From contig JAAROD010000093.1 in NCBI GenBank assembly GCA_012274445.1, positions 124,001-188,000 of the forward strand: a stretch of DNA of 64,000 nt, in the 5' to 3' direction. Shown here in pieces: positions 44,454-56,399 of the stretch; the stretch's first letter is position 1; the number at the start of each line of letters is the position of its first letter. A model generated the notes under the pieces. It saw only the letters and a program-made list of their open reading frames with translations. It was not told where the DNA came from and did not search any database. The position numbers were made by a program, and so were the translations under genes. This stretch comes from Sclerotiophoma versabilis (taxonomy: Eukaryota > Ascomycota > Dothideomycetes > Pleosporales > Didymellaceae).

Positions 44454-45523
44454 GGGTCTTCTTGACTCTAGAGTAGTAGTGGTCTGCGGAACGTTGCAGC
44501 CAGAAAAATTTGAAATGGAAAAAGACCTGATGGAGCGTCTCTCAGTCGACGCTTTATAGAGCAGCTTTCGAGCTCCTAGCGTGGTCCGGGTCTTCACTGT
44601 TGCCCGAAGTTATGCACTGGCTCTGTTCCGGCGGTCCGTTTTGCATAAAGAACTATCTTTACACTGGAGCACTTCTCACGGTGTGGCTCGTTCAGTGTCG
44701 GGTGCTGATACACGCTTCTACAAGTAGTGAAGGGAGACAGTGCTGGGCAACACGCAATGGGCGACAACCGCGTAGGATCTTTGGACGTGTATTTTCGTCG
44801 CTCACCCAAAGCTTGATCGCGACCTAGACAGCGTAGCCAGACACTTCTTCAGCTGCTTCTCAGAAGCGCTACCCCTGAGCGCCATGGTCGATACATCCCT
44901 GTTCCTGCACTGTAGCAGCAACACACATTGACTTTTCAGGTCCCTACTCGACCTTTGAGATAGCTTCCACGTGGGTGTAAGGATATCTCCGGTACTGCAC
45001 GGTTTCAGCAGTTCTGCAAAACTTCAAGGCCACGGAAAGCAACAGTGCGGATACGTCGCGTCGCTAGCGCTGTTAAGAGGCGTGTCTATCTACATCAGAC
45101 ACCGACGTAAGACTTGACGTTAGGTGAGATGGGACGGCCAATCAAAGTGGCCCAGAAAGGGGTCTCACTTGGACACAGTGTGAACGCAGAGTCAGTCGCC
45201 TGTAGCTGTACTGTCACCAAGGGCCCACTCCTTTGCCGGCCATTCAGACTCTGCAAGTCTTTTGTAGAGTTGGCTTGTGTCGGACTGTTCTATGTTCGAA
45301 GTGGGAAGTGAGATCCTGTGGACCAGGTCGACAAGCGTGAGGAGATTGATGGAAGCCTCTTCAAAACAAAGACAAGCAGGTGCAGCCAGGGGCACTGTGC
45401 TTTGCTTTACCGGTCCTCCACACTTGCAACCTGACATCGCTTTCATTATATAATCAACGGGCCGGATAACTATATATTCATTGCTTACGCGCCCGCAATC
45501 GCTATCCAACGCAGACGCTGCTC
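44454..45523. other. intergenic region upstream of C2H2 gene
   Basis: No supported gene. TATA-like sequences at about 45446-45475 lie 50-80 bp before the C2H2 start and may be its core promoter. Confidence 0.5.
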
Positions 45524-46975
45524 ATGACATCCATTGACGTGATGGCTTGGCCCGCGCGCTACGATGAGTGGCTATACCAGACCCATTCGAACTACAACGT
45601 AGGCAGCTTCAAGATCAGATGCCTAGGTGCAGCAGCTGACAGTATGGCAGGCCTACTTGCCCCTTCAACTTGCAGGAACCGGCCCGTCAGCCTGTGAGTC
45701 CCTTACAGCCGCTCCGCAAGACGCAAGGGATCACCCAATGCTCAGAGAGAGTTCCTTCTATGAGTGCAGCCAGCCAGAAGGAGAGCAGGCAGGGGCTGCC
45801 GAGAGATGGTGTTCTTTCTTCGAGACACAGTCATGGTACGGTGGTGTCCTACCAACCACTATCGGCGTCGATGATCCGATCTACACACCTTCTGAGACTC
45901 GTCTGTCCGGAGAGTCTACCAGAACTCCCAGCTGGGGCACTTATCTGCCTCTTGGGGCTGCTGATCAGACCGCTGCTTACATGGAGAACAAAGCTCCAGT
46001 GTTGCCTGTGACCACCGTGCAAGATACATACGAAACACTCGTGGCAGATAGGTCGTTGATGCGTTCGACCGGCACAGACACACTGTCAGCCACAAGGTGA
46101 GATTGCAATCACTTGTACCGCATCCAACGCTGATTCTTGATAGAAGCGGCAGTGTTGAGACTATTCTAGCGCCGCCTTCACTCCAGCGGCTCCAAAACGA
46201 GACTTGCCATCCATCCGGCACGAACACGCACGTAGACACAGAAATGAATACAGGCATTCCAGGAGAAAGAACGGCCAGTGCTGGCCGGACTCACTTCCTC
46301 TACCAGCGAGCAGCAGACGAAGACGGATACTACCACTGTCCGGAAGAGGGTCAACCCGGATGCGACCACAAGCTGACCAAGCGCAAGTGCGAATACGACA
46401 AGTACGTGGACGCACATATCAAGCCTTTCCGATGCAAGAAGAGGGCCTGCACCCACACCTCTTTTTCCTCCAGCGCTTGTCTGTTTCGCCACGAGCGGGA
46501 AGCTCATGGCATGCACGGTCACGGCTCACAGCCGCATTTCTGCGAGTTCGAAGACTGCGAGCGATCAGTTGCCGGCCATGGCTTTCGTCGCCGCTATAAC
46601 ATGCTCAAGCACATGGAGCGTGTGCATCAGTACAATGTCTCTGCGACTGATCACCCCTCCTCTACGTCTGCTCAGTCGTCTCCTGCGTGTGCACAAGCGC
46701 AACGCACGACCGCGACGCGCAAGCGCAAGGCCTCGACTGCAGGCATCGCCGGTCGGTGTCAAAAGATTGCAAAACCTTCCCGTGAACAGCAGCTTGGGCG
46801 ATACCCCGAGCAGCTGGCGCATACATTTTGGATGGCGAAACAGCGCATCATCGACCTTCTGACTAAAGCCTGCAGCCCTGACGACATGCCGGAGGAACCA
46901 CGGCTGGCCGAGCTGGTAGCTCAGCTCTACGCCGTCAAGACTGAGTCTCGCAGAACTGACAGTGAACCCACCTAG
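45524..46975 (+). CDS. C2H2 zinc-finger protein (flank copy)
   Basis: Predicted DNA-binding regulator of 450 aa from exons 45524-45598, 45651-46096 and 46144-46975 (introns of 52 and 47 bp). The N-terminal half is disordered. Fingers lie at about residues 235-350: YHCPEEGQPGCDHKLTKRKC, CKKRACTHTSFSSSACLFRH, and CEFEDCERSVAGHGFRRRYN ending in HMERVH. The order and spacing parallel the gene at 16099-16863, including RHERE followed by A/V and H, and C-x-RSV/A-G-x-GF-x-R. A basic linker (TATRKRKAS) and a C-terminal helix follow. The first intron was chosen because it is the only simple way to join the ATG exon in frame. Targets unknown. Confidence 0.75.
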
Positions 46976-47833
46976 TCCTCGTGGCGACGCAATGGAGACA
47001 GAAGAAAGACATGGAGCAGGCCTAGCACACTGCGCTATAGCGGTAGGGAACCCCATTTACGCATAGGTGCTCGATCATCAAAGAAACTCGTAAGCGACAA
47101 GCCAGAGCTGCGTCGCTACAAGACTGTAGAGCGAGCTTCATCACCATGGTAGACACGTTTCCCCGGTTCAGACGAGCGTGGAGAACAGTTGTCGATCTGA
47201 ACGACCGGGGCTCAGAGATTGTTGTGGTGTGGATCACTACCCAGAATGGTTCCTTAGCTGCACGAGCGCAGCCTTAGCCTCCGCCTCTTCTTGTGCAGTT
47301 TGGCGTCGAACTCGATGTATAGTGGCCTCTTCATATATGCATCTTATAAACGGTGTTCTCATCAAAAGCTTCCCAGTGTTGCTGTAGGCTAGACGACCTG
47401 GTGGCTGTGCACTGCCATCTGACTAACCACGTCTCCTACCGACGGATGTACATAGTCCGATCGGGCAGAGCCAGCTGATTCAGGCAGACTCTCCCACCGC
47501 ACATTCCACAAAAGCTGTACATCCTACCACCTGCCAAACACTAAGTTATCACACATTGCTATAATTCAAGTGATCGTGTCTATCGTGTGCTGCACTCGTC
47601 CACTTGTACATGCTGTGCGCGGAAGAACCCAACACAGGTGAGAGGTGACAGATAGTTGATAGCGTAGCTCAGACAAACCCCGTTCTTATAAGGCCCATCC
47701 TTGCACTTCCTGTGCTAGTCTAGATGCCGCCGAGCTATCTCTTTACCCTTTCGCGAGCTGCAATAGTTGCACAGCCGTCAATCTTCCCTCACGATTGTAC
47801 ACTGCAAGTACAGTGGACGGTAGAAGAAGGTGA
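46976..47833. other. intergenic region
   Basis: About 860 bp with no gene I can support. Confidence 0.5.
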
Positions 47834-48551
47834 TCACGCCGCTTGCTGCGACGGGACATCTCCCTGCTTTGCGTCTTCCCGAGTCTGCACATCTTGTGGC
47901 AAGATGACGAAACTGTACGCAGCGTAGAGCGTGGCGAAAACCAGCACACAACTGCCCATCAGCACGCTCGTAGCTACAGCAGGCCCCGACCAATGTCCGC
48001 CTCGCGCAGAATACACGTTGATCACTGCCGCAATCAGACCCGCAACAGCGTTGAGGCAGCCAGGCCTGCGTCCGGTCAGCCTCCGTGCTCAGACTCACGA
48101 ACAGTCAGGACTCACGAACAGTCAACAGCAACTGGACTTACAGGAACAGCCTGTCCATGAGCCAGAGGTGCTCGCGCTGGCGCTTGCGCCACAGCCAGAC
48201 GATACCACTGATCCCCAGGACGAAGCACAAGATGGCAAGCACAAGCAGCGGGACGCTTTGTATCGCGCGTTGCACCAGCCTGCCCGAGCTGCTGCTGCCA
48301 AGCGCAGACGAGCGCAGCAAAGAAGGAAACGTAGCCGGGAACACAACGAAGCCGGCCAGGAGGATCCAGAGGAAAGAGACCGCAAGCAGGTTGAACTTTG
48401 CAGGGACTCTGTACGATTGGATGATCAGACCATTGTATCTGACGTCGGCGGACGGCAGTTCCTGCGCCAGAGCGGGTTCGCGCTCAGCAGGCCCTTCAGT
48501 CGTGGAAGAACGAGCCGGTGATGGGACATTTTCCTTCGAGTGCTCAGACAT
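47834..48551 (-). CDS. conserved fungal multi-pass membrane protein (213 aa)
   Basis: Exons 48142-48551 and 47834-48065 join across a 76-bp intron. The join reads DRLFLPGCLNAVAGLIAAVI, matching a fungal membrane protein family of unknown function that I recognise by its pattern (KFNLLAVSFLWILLAGFVVF, then WLWRKRQREHLWLMDRLFLP, then INVYSARGGHWS). Four helices are predicted; the N-terminal 50 residues are disordered and cytosolic-looking. The intron carries a 16-bp tandem duplication (GACTGTTCGTGAGTC). The start at 48551 (MSEHSKENV) is the first good ATG. Confidence 0.75.
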
Positions 48552-50620
48552 CGTGCTTGATGCGAGGATATTGACTGCTCTGATGCATCTGATGCATTCG
48601 ATCAATCTACATGCATGGGGTCCGTTTCGTGATCGTTTACCCAACCAGGAGGGTGGTACCTGTTGCGGCTCCTCTCGGCAAGTCCCGCCAGACTGTCTTT
48701 TTCGATACCACAGCGGTCAGAAACTGTCCCATTGCCACCGTACCGCTTGCCGCTGCTCTCTAGCGTTGGCCGTGAAGGGAGTGTGCCATAGCGAGGCCCA
48801 TCGCGCCTGGCTAGCGTGTTGCTGTGCACTTCGCACAGAACGATGCGCCACCTTTGCGCCCCCAGTGCTACGCTGCCTTGGACGTAGATATATCGTCTGC
48901 AAAGCAGTGAATTGTAAATGTAGAGTTGCCTTTAGCAACGGGCTCAGTATGGGACAGGAGCATCTTCGATTGCCCCCTGTCACCGCGCCCAAGCTGGCCA
49001 TCTTGACACGGCAGCCGTCGAGTTTGACACAGATACTGGCACCAAGATGTCTGAATATCGGAGAAGATTGCAGACGTGAGCTATGTTCCGCAGAGTCGCT
49101 GGGAAGCGTGGAGCTGCAAGTGCCGATGTTTGTTGTTGATGCGGTTGTCGGTCATGACCAGTCGCAAGTACCTGCAGTGAGTCATCACCACAGCCGCAAC
49201 AAAAGCACGCCACAAAGCCCACAAAGCTTGATGGGAGCTTGCATGTCGTAGGAAGGGACCCGAGCAGGTTGTCGGGCGAAGCGCGTGTCGCTAGCATCAA
49301 CTCCAGCAGTGCATGCCTCCATGCCTCCATGCCTGTCTCCATGCCTGTCTCTATGCTTGCCTCTGTGCTTGCCTCTATGCTTGCTGAGCTTGGCGCACTT
49401 TGGTGGGAGGTAAATCACGACTTGGGCAGATAGCTTCCTTGCATCTGAGGACAGAGAAAAGATGGAGGTGGAACGGAAGCCTGAGGAAGATGTCGACTGA
49501 CCTCATCACAGCCAGTGACGCTCGACGTGCCCTATACTGCTACCGTCCAACACGGCATGCACGAAGAGGTCGACTGAGTTTTTGGTTAGCACTGAACATG
49601 CAAGATGTTGCCCTGGGATCTGTAAATGTATGACGAATGAGATGACCCTGAGGCGAATTGAACTCTGACCCAAGCAGCCAAGCCTCGAGAAGTGCCCAAT
49701 GCGACGAGGCTGCAACGGACCAAACGCAGTCCGCTCCACAACGTTCCTGCCGTGCTTGGTGGGTGGGGGCGGGCGCTAGGCCCCGGTACCAAGCCATCTC
49801 CCCGCCGTCAATCCGCCGTCAATCCGCCGTCAATCCACCACTACGCCTGTCATCAACTCACGACCACCACCGACCCCCCAACCAACGTCGTACCTCACTG
49901 CCAAGTCGCGCTCCGTGCTGGCTCCCGCGCTGCACACTCCCACACTGTACCGACCGCCTCATCACCACGACCATGCTGCGGATTCTCAATCAAGAGCACG
50001 CCTCCTACACCACACCTGACGTTCCGAAAGTTACCTCGAGCGCACAGCTCACCTGTGAACACGGTCGAAAATGCTTCGTACAGCTGCTGTGCTAGCCGCT
50101 GAGGCATGCACCAGGCAGCAACAGAACGGCACCACCGCAAGTCGCCTTGCGCAATGGATAGGACAAAGGCCCTGGAGGCAGGACTGCGGCTTGTTGGCGA
50201 TCGGTCCACGCATCAACTAGACTCCCCAATAGCGAGAGCAACTCTACGTCGGCCAAGGCTGATGCCTCACGCGTGGTCTAGCTTCAGCCTCAACCGTGCA
50301 ACTTGAAAGGGAGGGGAGATTGACGAAGCATAAATCACGTCGCGCATGGATGGGATGCAAGCACGGGAAAGGTAGACGAGGCTTAGTTACAGCGGGATGG
50401 TGAAGAGACGCAAAGGGAGCATTTTCGTTGAGGCAGGCGCCAGCAGGTACAGGAAGCTTTGCAGAGGGGCAAGTGTCTCTTCGTGTTGGTCTTCTACATA
50501 GCTAACGCACGCTGGCTAGTCTCCCTCGAGCTGCAGCTAACACCATACAGCCAACCCAAAGCGATCACCATGCTGTATTCCTGGGTCACATCACACACAG
50601 AGTTCCAGTGTGCGGCCGCA
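48552..50620. other. long region without supported gene
   Basis: 2.07 kb. Holds a degenerate tandem run of CATGCCTGTCTC-like units at about 49316-49384 and an 11-bp repeat, CCGCCGTCAAT, x3 at about 49802-49836. The ORFs are long only where they overlap these repeats or neighbouring genes. Confidence 0.5.
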
Positions 50621-51034
50621 CTAGAGTCGTCTGTACGACACGGGTTTGGTTCTTCGATCCACAGGAGGCGGTTGCTCTTCCTGTATCGGGGACAGCGGAC
50701 GACGATTCTGGCGTGGAGAGAACACGACATCTTGCCCGTCGCCAGCAAGCTCTATCGGCATGGCAGAGGAGGTGGGCAATGCGTTGGCGGTGTGCGGAGA
50801 TCTGGCGTCATGCGCATGTTGGCTGCGAGTCGCGTCGCAATGATTGTACATCTCCACGACGACCCTGTGGGGAGTGTTGGCCTTGCGGTTGACCTGCTCG
50901 ACGCATCTTGAGCAGACCAGAGGTTGGGGCTCCTTGCTCTTGCGATAGTGCCTTGACCGACGCGCACCGCACAGAACGCAGACAGTGAAGTTGAGTCGGC
51001 CTTCGAAAGAGTATGTGGGAGGAGTGAAAGGCAT
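50621..51034 (-). CDS. small protein with CxxC zinc-ribbon-like motif (137 aa)
   Basis: One exon starting at ATG 51034 (MPFTPPTYSFEGRLNF). Two Cys pairs, CVLCGARRSRHYRKSKEPQPLVCSRC written as CVLC and CSRC about 18 residues apart (residues 17-42), suggest a treble-clef or ribbon zinc site. The rest is polar and disordered with a basic end. It is divergent from the patatin-like gene (375 bp between the starts). Not assigned to a family. Confidence 0.55.
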   Translation of the reverse strand: MPFTPPTYSFEGRLNFTVCVLCGARRSRHYRKSKEPQPLVCSRCVEQVNRKANTPHRVVVEMYNHCDATRSQHAHDARSPHTANALPTSSAMPIELAGDGQDVVFSPRQNRRPLSPIQEEQPPPVDRRTKPVSYRRL

Positions 51035-51239
51035 AGTTTTGGTTGGGGAACAGCGCTCCGAGCTAGTCGCGACATGGGAGAGCAACAACAGGTATCGCAA
51101 GCACCACGGCAGCACTGTACCACACAACGGGATGACTTGTGTTGGCAAGAGATATAGAGAGTAGCGGCATAGGCAATGCGAGGTCGAAAGCGGTCTCAGA
51201 GTGGCGGGAGCCGTTTCTGGCAGCCGTTTGCCAGGATGC

Positions 51240-51300
51240 TGTTGGGGTGCCTCTCTTGGGCACAGGTGCAATACAGGTGCAATACAGGTGCAACGAACAT
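51240..51300 (+). repeat. short 12-bp tandem repeat in patatin-gene promoter region
   Basis: CAGGTGCAATAC is repeated three times with small variation at about 51260-51295, between the two divergent start codons. Confidence 0.7.
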
Positions 51301-51361
51301 GACCAGGCCCTGTTCCGACCTGCTGTAGCTTGCTTTGGCGTGCTACACTGTGAGTGCGTGG

Positions 51362-51368
51362 TATAAAA
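51362..51368 (+). promoter_or_regulatory. TATA box of patatin-like gene
   Basis: TATAAAA, 41 bp upstream of the ATG at 51409. Confidence 0.55.
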
Positions 51369-51408
51369 CAGTGTGATCTGGACTGTACGCCGTGCAAGCC
51401 CGCGAAGC

Positions 51409-54400
51409 ATGATGCGCTGCCACCACACGCACTGGCTGAGCCTGTGCAGACAAGACGGCGAAACGGCTCTCTTGGAGTCGGACAGGCTCCGTTCGCTTAC
51501 AGCTGAGTTGCGGTGTCCAGAGAGTCAACGCCCGAGCTTGTTCGTGCTGGTGGGCAACAAAGACAAGTCGGCGACATTGAAAGCGGCATTCGGCGTAAAG
51601 AGGGCGCCCAACGCCCTGCTTCCACTCGGCAGTAGGATAGGTGGAGTGCACCTGCACATCGATCCGCTGAGCGTGTCCAGCGACAGGCCCATACTGCTGG
51701 CAGAGCACAACGTATCCGAACAGGTATCTGACGCGAAGCATGCAGCAAGCCCCAAGTGCCATGAGATCACACGGAGAGTGCTTGGTCGAGCAGAGAGTGA
51801 GATCAGCGATGTGTATCCCCACCTGCTGTCCCCCTTTGCAGACGTCTTCTGCCTGTTTGTCGCAGACTTTGGCGGCCTCGGGCCAGTCGCGCGCTTTCTC
51901 GCTCGATGGCTCGACCAGGAGCGGCTCCCTACCAGCCCGAAGAGCGCGCTGCCACGCATCGTCATTGTCGCTGACGAGCCTCCCACGCCAGCAAAGGGGG
52001 AAGGAGAGGCGCGGAAAGCGGTGTTGCTGGCGATCCGAGAGGAGACGAGCAAGGACCTGCTCGAGCATGTTGCGGCGGTCGACGTAATCGGTCTTCTGCC
52101 CAAAAACCTGGTGTCGACTGCGACCCGCTACAGACGCGTAAGAGACGGCTTACTGAGGAGCTCAGACCAGGCACGGGAGAGCAGAGCATACGGAGCAATG
52201 CTGTTCTCCGCTACCCACTTTGCAGCCCTCTTTCGAGCTGCCAGCGCGCACTTGGCGGATTCGGTGGATGAGCCGTTCGACTTCATCAAGGCGTCGAGGA
52301 TGCACAACCCCGTGGCGCCGCAGCTGGACGAGCACCTGTGCAACTTCCTCACGCAGATCACGTCATCCAGCCAGCTGATTGACTTTGCAGCTCCGATGGT
52401 AGCGTCTGCCCTCTTCCTCGACAGCTACCCTCCTGGCGCACACGGTAAGTGATTGTGGTGCTGGAGCGCATGTAGCCGCCACTAACAGCACCACAGCTTT
52501 CGATCCGCGGCTCGTTTTCAGAGCGCTTTACAAGAACACCTTCCAAGAGGGGAGTCTGGCCCGGGTCATAGCGTTCGATCAGACCGATGACTCCTTGCTG
52601 AGGAGCGGGCTTGTCGAACTGGTCGAGCAGAACTTCGTGCGCTACTTCCATGACTACGCATCCGGTGCCAAGTCGGCAGTAGACATCCACAGCGATAATC
52701 TCGCTCGCTTCCAGGACAGGTGGAGCGGGATCAGAAGCACCAACACGTGCCTGTGCTGTCTGCGGAGAAGGCCACAGTACAGGGTGCCGTGCGGGCACTG
52801 TGTGAGCGAGAACTGCGTGGTCGTCTTCGGGAGCCGGTGCAGGGACGACCCTTGGGTCTTCAAGTTTGGCGAGTGCTTCCTCTGCAAGCAGAAGACGCCG
52901 AGCGTTGTAGACGTAAGGGTGCGGCCACCGACGGCGGGTGTGGGCGTGCTGTGCATTGATGGCGGAGGCACGCGCGGGATCATACCGCTGGCGGTGATGA
53001 AGCTGCTGCAGGACAGGCTTGGGCCGATACCGCTTCAGAGATGCATCACAGTGAGCCTCGGGGTCAGCGTTGGTCAGTAGCGTTGCGGATGCGGAGTGGA
53101 GGAGAAGCGTACGCTGACTCTGCACAGGCGTGATCATTGCCATTGAGCACTTCATCCTGGGGCGGCCTCTGCTAGAGTCCATGAAGACGTTTGCCGAGAT
53201 GGCGAGTCGCGTTTTCAAGAAGCGGGTGTCTTCATCGATCCCGCTCCTTTCCCGCACAGCTAACCTTGTAGCCTCGTACTTTACTGACGGCATGTACTCG
53301 GCGAGCAATGTCGATGCCGCGCTGAGAGAGTGGGCCAAGAACAGGGGCATTCTCGACTGCTCGCATGCGACGTCGACAGGGACGATGGTTGGCCTCCCTG
53401 TGGCTACGGTCAGCGACCATCCGTCCTGTCGACTGTTCACCAACTACAACGGAGCCGGCGAGCGAGACTGCGAGCAAGGTGAGTCAACCGCTGGGTTGCT
53501 GGCAGGCAGGGAGACTGGCTGAAGCTCTAGCAGAGAAAGCTATCGTGAGACCCAAAGACGGGCTTGGAAACGTGCCGCTTTGGGAGATGTGAGTCCTGCC
53601 GAATCGCGGCTCGGTGCTGTAGCTAGTGACTGACGGCAGAGCAGTGCACGCTCCGCTACCGCTGCACCTGGGTATGTCGAGCTCCTTCTGTTCCTGGTTC
53701 TGTGTTCGTTTCTGTTTCCGTTTCCATTGCCGTTTCTGTTTCTTTCTGTGGTTTGTGACGCTAACATGACATGCAGCTTCTTCCCACCGAAGCACATAGA
53801 CAAAATCGGCACCTTCCAGGACCCCGGCGCGCTGGAGAACGACCCGGTGTTCTGGGCGCTCTCGGAGGTGTCGGCGTTGTTTCCGCTTGCTCAGACGCCA
53901 GACTTTGTCATCTCCCTAGGCACGGGCGAGCCGGAGCAGCACAACTACGAGGCCAGCACCGCGGACCGCCGCAGCGTCTGGGCGAACGGGATGGTGCGAC
54001 GCCTGTTCGCGCTCATGTCGGAGCGAACGCGCGAGAAGCCGATACGGCGGGCGTGCAAGACGATCGGCCGCATGGCCAACATCTACCACAAGATCCACCG
54101 CCTCAACGTCGACTTCCAGAGCAGCGAGCCGAGGCTGGACGACGTAGCGCGCATCCCCGAGCTGATATCGCAGGTGGAGATGGACCGGTCGCTGTCCGCG
54201 AAGATCGACAAGGCTGCGCACTGCTTGGTGGCTGCGCTCTTCTACTTTGAGCTGAGCGGCCCCCCGGAGAGGCGAGACAGTCAGTACGTCGCGAGTGGGC
54301 ATGTGTTCTGCGCGATCCGGCGTGGCGAGCCAGCGTTTGGAGCTTTGTCCAAGATGCTGGCTGGCTCGCTCCGGTTCTTCGTGAACGACTGGCCGTGTGC

Positions 54401-54779
54401 AGCGCAGAGCCAGACCTCTTCCTTCTTCGACAAGGACGGAAACTTTAAGATGCCGGTCGAAGTGGAGACTCCAGACACATTCACTCTGAAGGTAAAGCTA
54501 GGGGCAAGCAGTGCTTACAACATCAGCGGGTCGCCTTTGTCGGTGCAGAGGCTTGTCGATGCGCAGGGACTGGACGCTCCCTTTGGCACAGCAGACCACG
54601 GCAAGCGGAAGAGGCCGCGGCCATGTGCTGGGCCTGCGCAGCCCAGTAAGCGGCAGCGACGCCGCGTCTGTGACCGAGGCAAGGCATCCTCTCGTGCATT
54701 CGCAAGCTTGGCGAGGAGAAGCCTTGTCGCTAGAGGTGTGCAAAGTGCGCGCTGCGTGCTTAGCGTCGGGCTCTCATAG
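51409..54779 (+). CDS. patatin-like phospholipase with RING-like zinc motif (1,015 aa)
   Basis: Six exons: 51409-52444, 52497-53072, 53128-53478, 53534-53588, 53645-53671, 53777-54779. Residues 1-345 are an uncharacterised N-terminal domain. About residues 420-470 hold a Cys/His cluster (CLCCLRRRPQYRVPCGHC ... CFLC) as in RING-like fingers. The patatin domain follows: oxyanion loop GVLCIDGGGTRGIIPLAVMK, nucleophile elbow GVSVGG formed by splicing of intron 2, ARSATAAP formed by introns 3-5, and the Asp motif FQDPGALENDPVFWALSE. Ser and Asp of the catalytic dyad are therefore present, with DPG in place of the usual DGG/DGA. Fungal proteins of this layout hydrolyse lipid acyl esters and some act in non-self recognition. 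The tail is rich in Arg/Lys (KRKRPRP). Patatin-like genes are also known Starship cargo, but this one lies 15 kb outside the block. Confidence 0.85.
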
Positions 54780-55412
54780 TTCTATCGTTTATGGGCAGCT
54801 TCATTTGATTACATTCGCAAGTAATGCAGCTGGCAAGGTTGAGTCCTCTCCGATTCAGTTGTTGTCGTCACCACATAAACTAAGCACTGACGCTTTGCAT
54901 GGTTGCATTATGTTTTACACCATACTAGCTTGCTCACAGCCTAACACCGCAGCATCTTGTCACACGTGAAGATTTGTGCATCCTGACAAGCCGCGGTCTT
55001 GACACATTGGGCGTACTGTAGAGCAATGAGCAGGCGAGACTCCACTGCATGGCCTGCCGCTGGCCTCCTACGCTAGCCAACCTGCCCTAGAGGTTCTGTA
55101 TAGTAAACTGATTGCGCGCCTTGTTTGTCGCAAGCCATTGCTTTACGTGTGGTGTCTTTGAATAGCATGTGGCCAACGTCTTACTGTGAGCTGTAGATCA
55201 GTCTGTGATGTGCCTATTCTGGACACCTTGTCTAAACTTAGCCGTTTTTATTTTGGTACACTCGCACAACGCCCGAAAGAGGAGCTGACAGTGGGTGAGC
55301 AGAGCTGCAAGAAGCCTCCTCCTGTGCTTGATATGCGGCCCGTTTCTCCACATGCCGCTCGAGCAGATCTAGAGCAAATCAAGAGCAAATTACGAGCAGA
55401 CCACAAGCAGCC
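54780..55412. other. intergenic region
   Basis: About 630 bp, no supported gene. Confidence 0.5.
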
Positions 55413-55930
55413 ATGGTCCAGCGTTCGACCAGGAGCCGGAACAGGCAGTTGCGGAAACGGCTGTCTGCCATAGAGAACAAACTGCACCAGTACGGCGAGC
55501 TCGGGGCGGAGGTGGCGCTGGTGATCCGCTTTCCAGGCAAGGACTCCGGCTACTCCTACGTGACCTCGGGTGACTTTCTGGAGCGCATCCACGATGTTGT
55601 ATGTTAGGAGAAGTCTGTTGCGCCTGTTTCTTTGCGCTGACAGCCTATCTCTAGCGGTCGCACGTTAAGACCACGAACAGATCGGCGGAAGATGTAAGGG
55701 CCCGCAGTTCAGCGAAGGCCGTCGAGCCTACCAGAGCAGCGGCGAAGATGACGCCGGGCCTCGACGCAGACGCAGCAGACGCAGCAGACGCAGCAGACGC
55801 AGCAGACGCAGCAGACGCAGCAGGCACGCCACAAAGAGACGACGGGACGCAGTCGGCTCGCAGAGACCGCTTCTTTCCAGAACCGCCCCTCTTTGACCTT
55901 GTGTTGTGTCGGACGCAATGGGAGAACTGA
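55413..55930 (+). CDS. small basic protein with Ala-Ala-Asp repeats (153 aa)
   Basis: Exons 55413-55598 and 55655-55930 (56-bp intron, GTATGT donor, GCTGAC branch). The first exon is basic (RSTRSRNRQLRKRLSAI) followed by ENKLHQYGELGAEVALVIRF, faintly like the start of a MADS-type domain, but this is too weak to assign. Exon 2 has an AAD tripeptide repeated six times, encoded by a 9-bp tandem repeat (GCAGCAGAC) at about 55766-55818. Function unknown. Confidence 0.5.
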
Positions 55931-56399
55931 ACTAGGCTGAACTGGACTTGACCAGGTTATATTGAACTGAGCTGAACTGAACGGAACTAAACTAAACTGA
56001 ATACCAAACAACGAGTTTTGCGGGGTTCTGCCTGAGCGCTGCCACGACAAGACAGTGTGCAGCAGCAGCTGCGGCCGTCACTCCTGCAAGTGTACAGGTC
56101 ACAGACAAATATCAGATCGGTAACAGACACAGTGCTCGCCTGCTGTGCATGAACTAGCCAGGTAGAGTAGACTTATACATAAACATCTACATCTATGTCG
56201 ACATCGACATCAACATGAATAGAAGAAGGTTCACCGTAGGCACACCAACATAGGCAGTCGTAAGATGCAAATCAGATAGAGTACCTCCAGTTGCTCGGTA
56301 AGAAGTAATCCAAGCCACCAAGAAGGGCCTGCTCGTGCATCATGTCCCACTGTCGCCGAGGCAGATCTTCCAGCGACTTTGTGTCCCAGCCTGCACTTG
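55931..56399. other. intergenic region with degenerate TGAAC repeats
   Basis: TGAACTG/GGAACTAAAC-like units run from about 55925 to 56002. Nothing else is recognised. Confidence 0.5.

Noticed and set aside
48085..49251. 388-codon frame on the plus strand
   Set aside because: It overlaps antisense to the spliced membrane-protein gene at 47834-48551 and has no domain; a shadow frame.
52358..53443. 361-codon minus-strand frame antisense to the patatin-like gene
   Set aside because: The plus strand carries conserved patatin motifs across the same interval; the antisense frame is a G/C-rich codon shadow.
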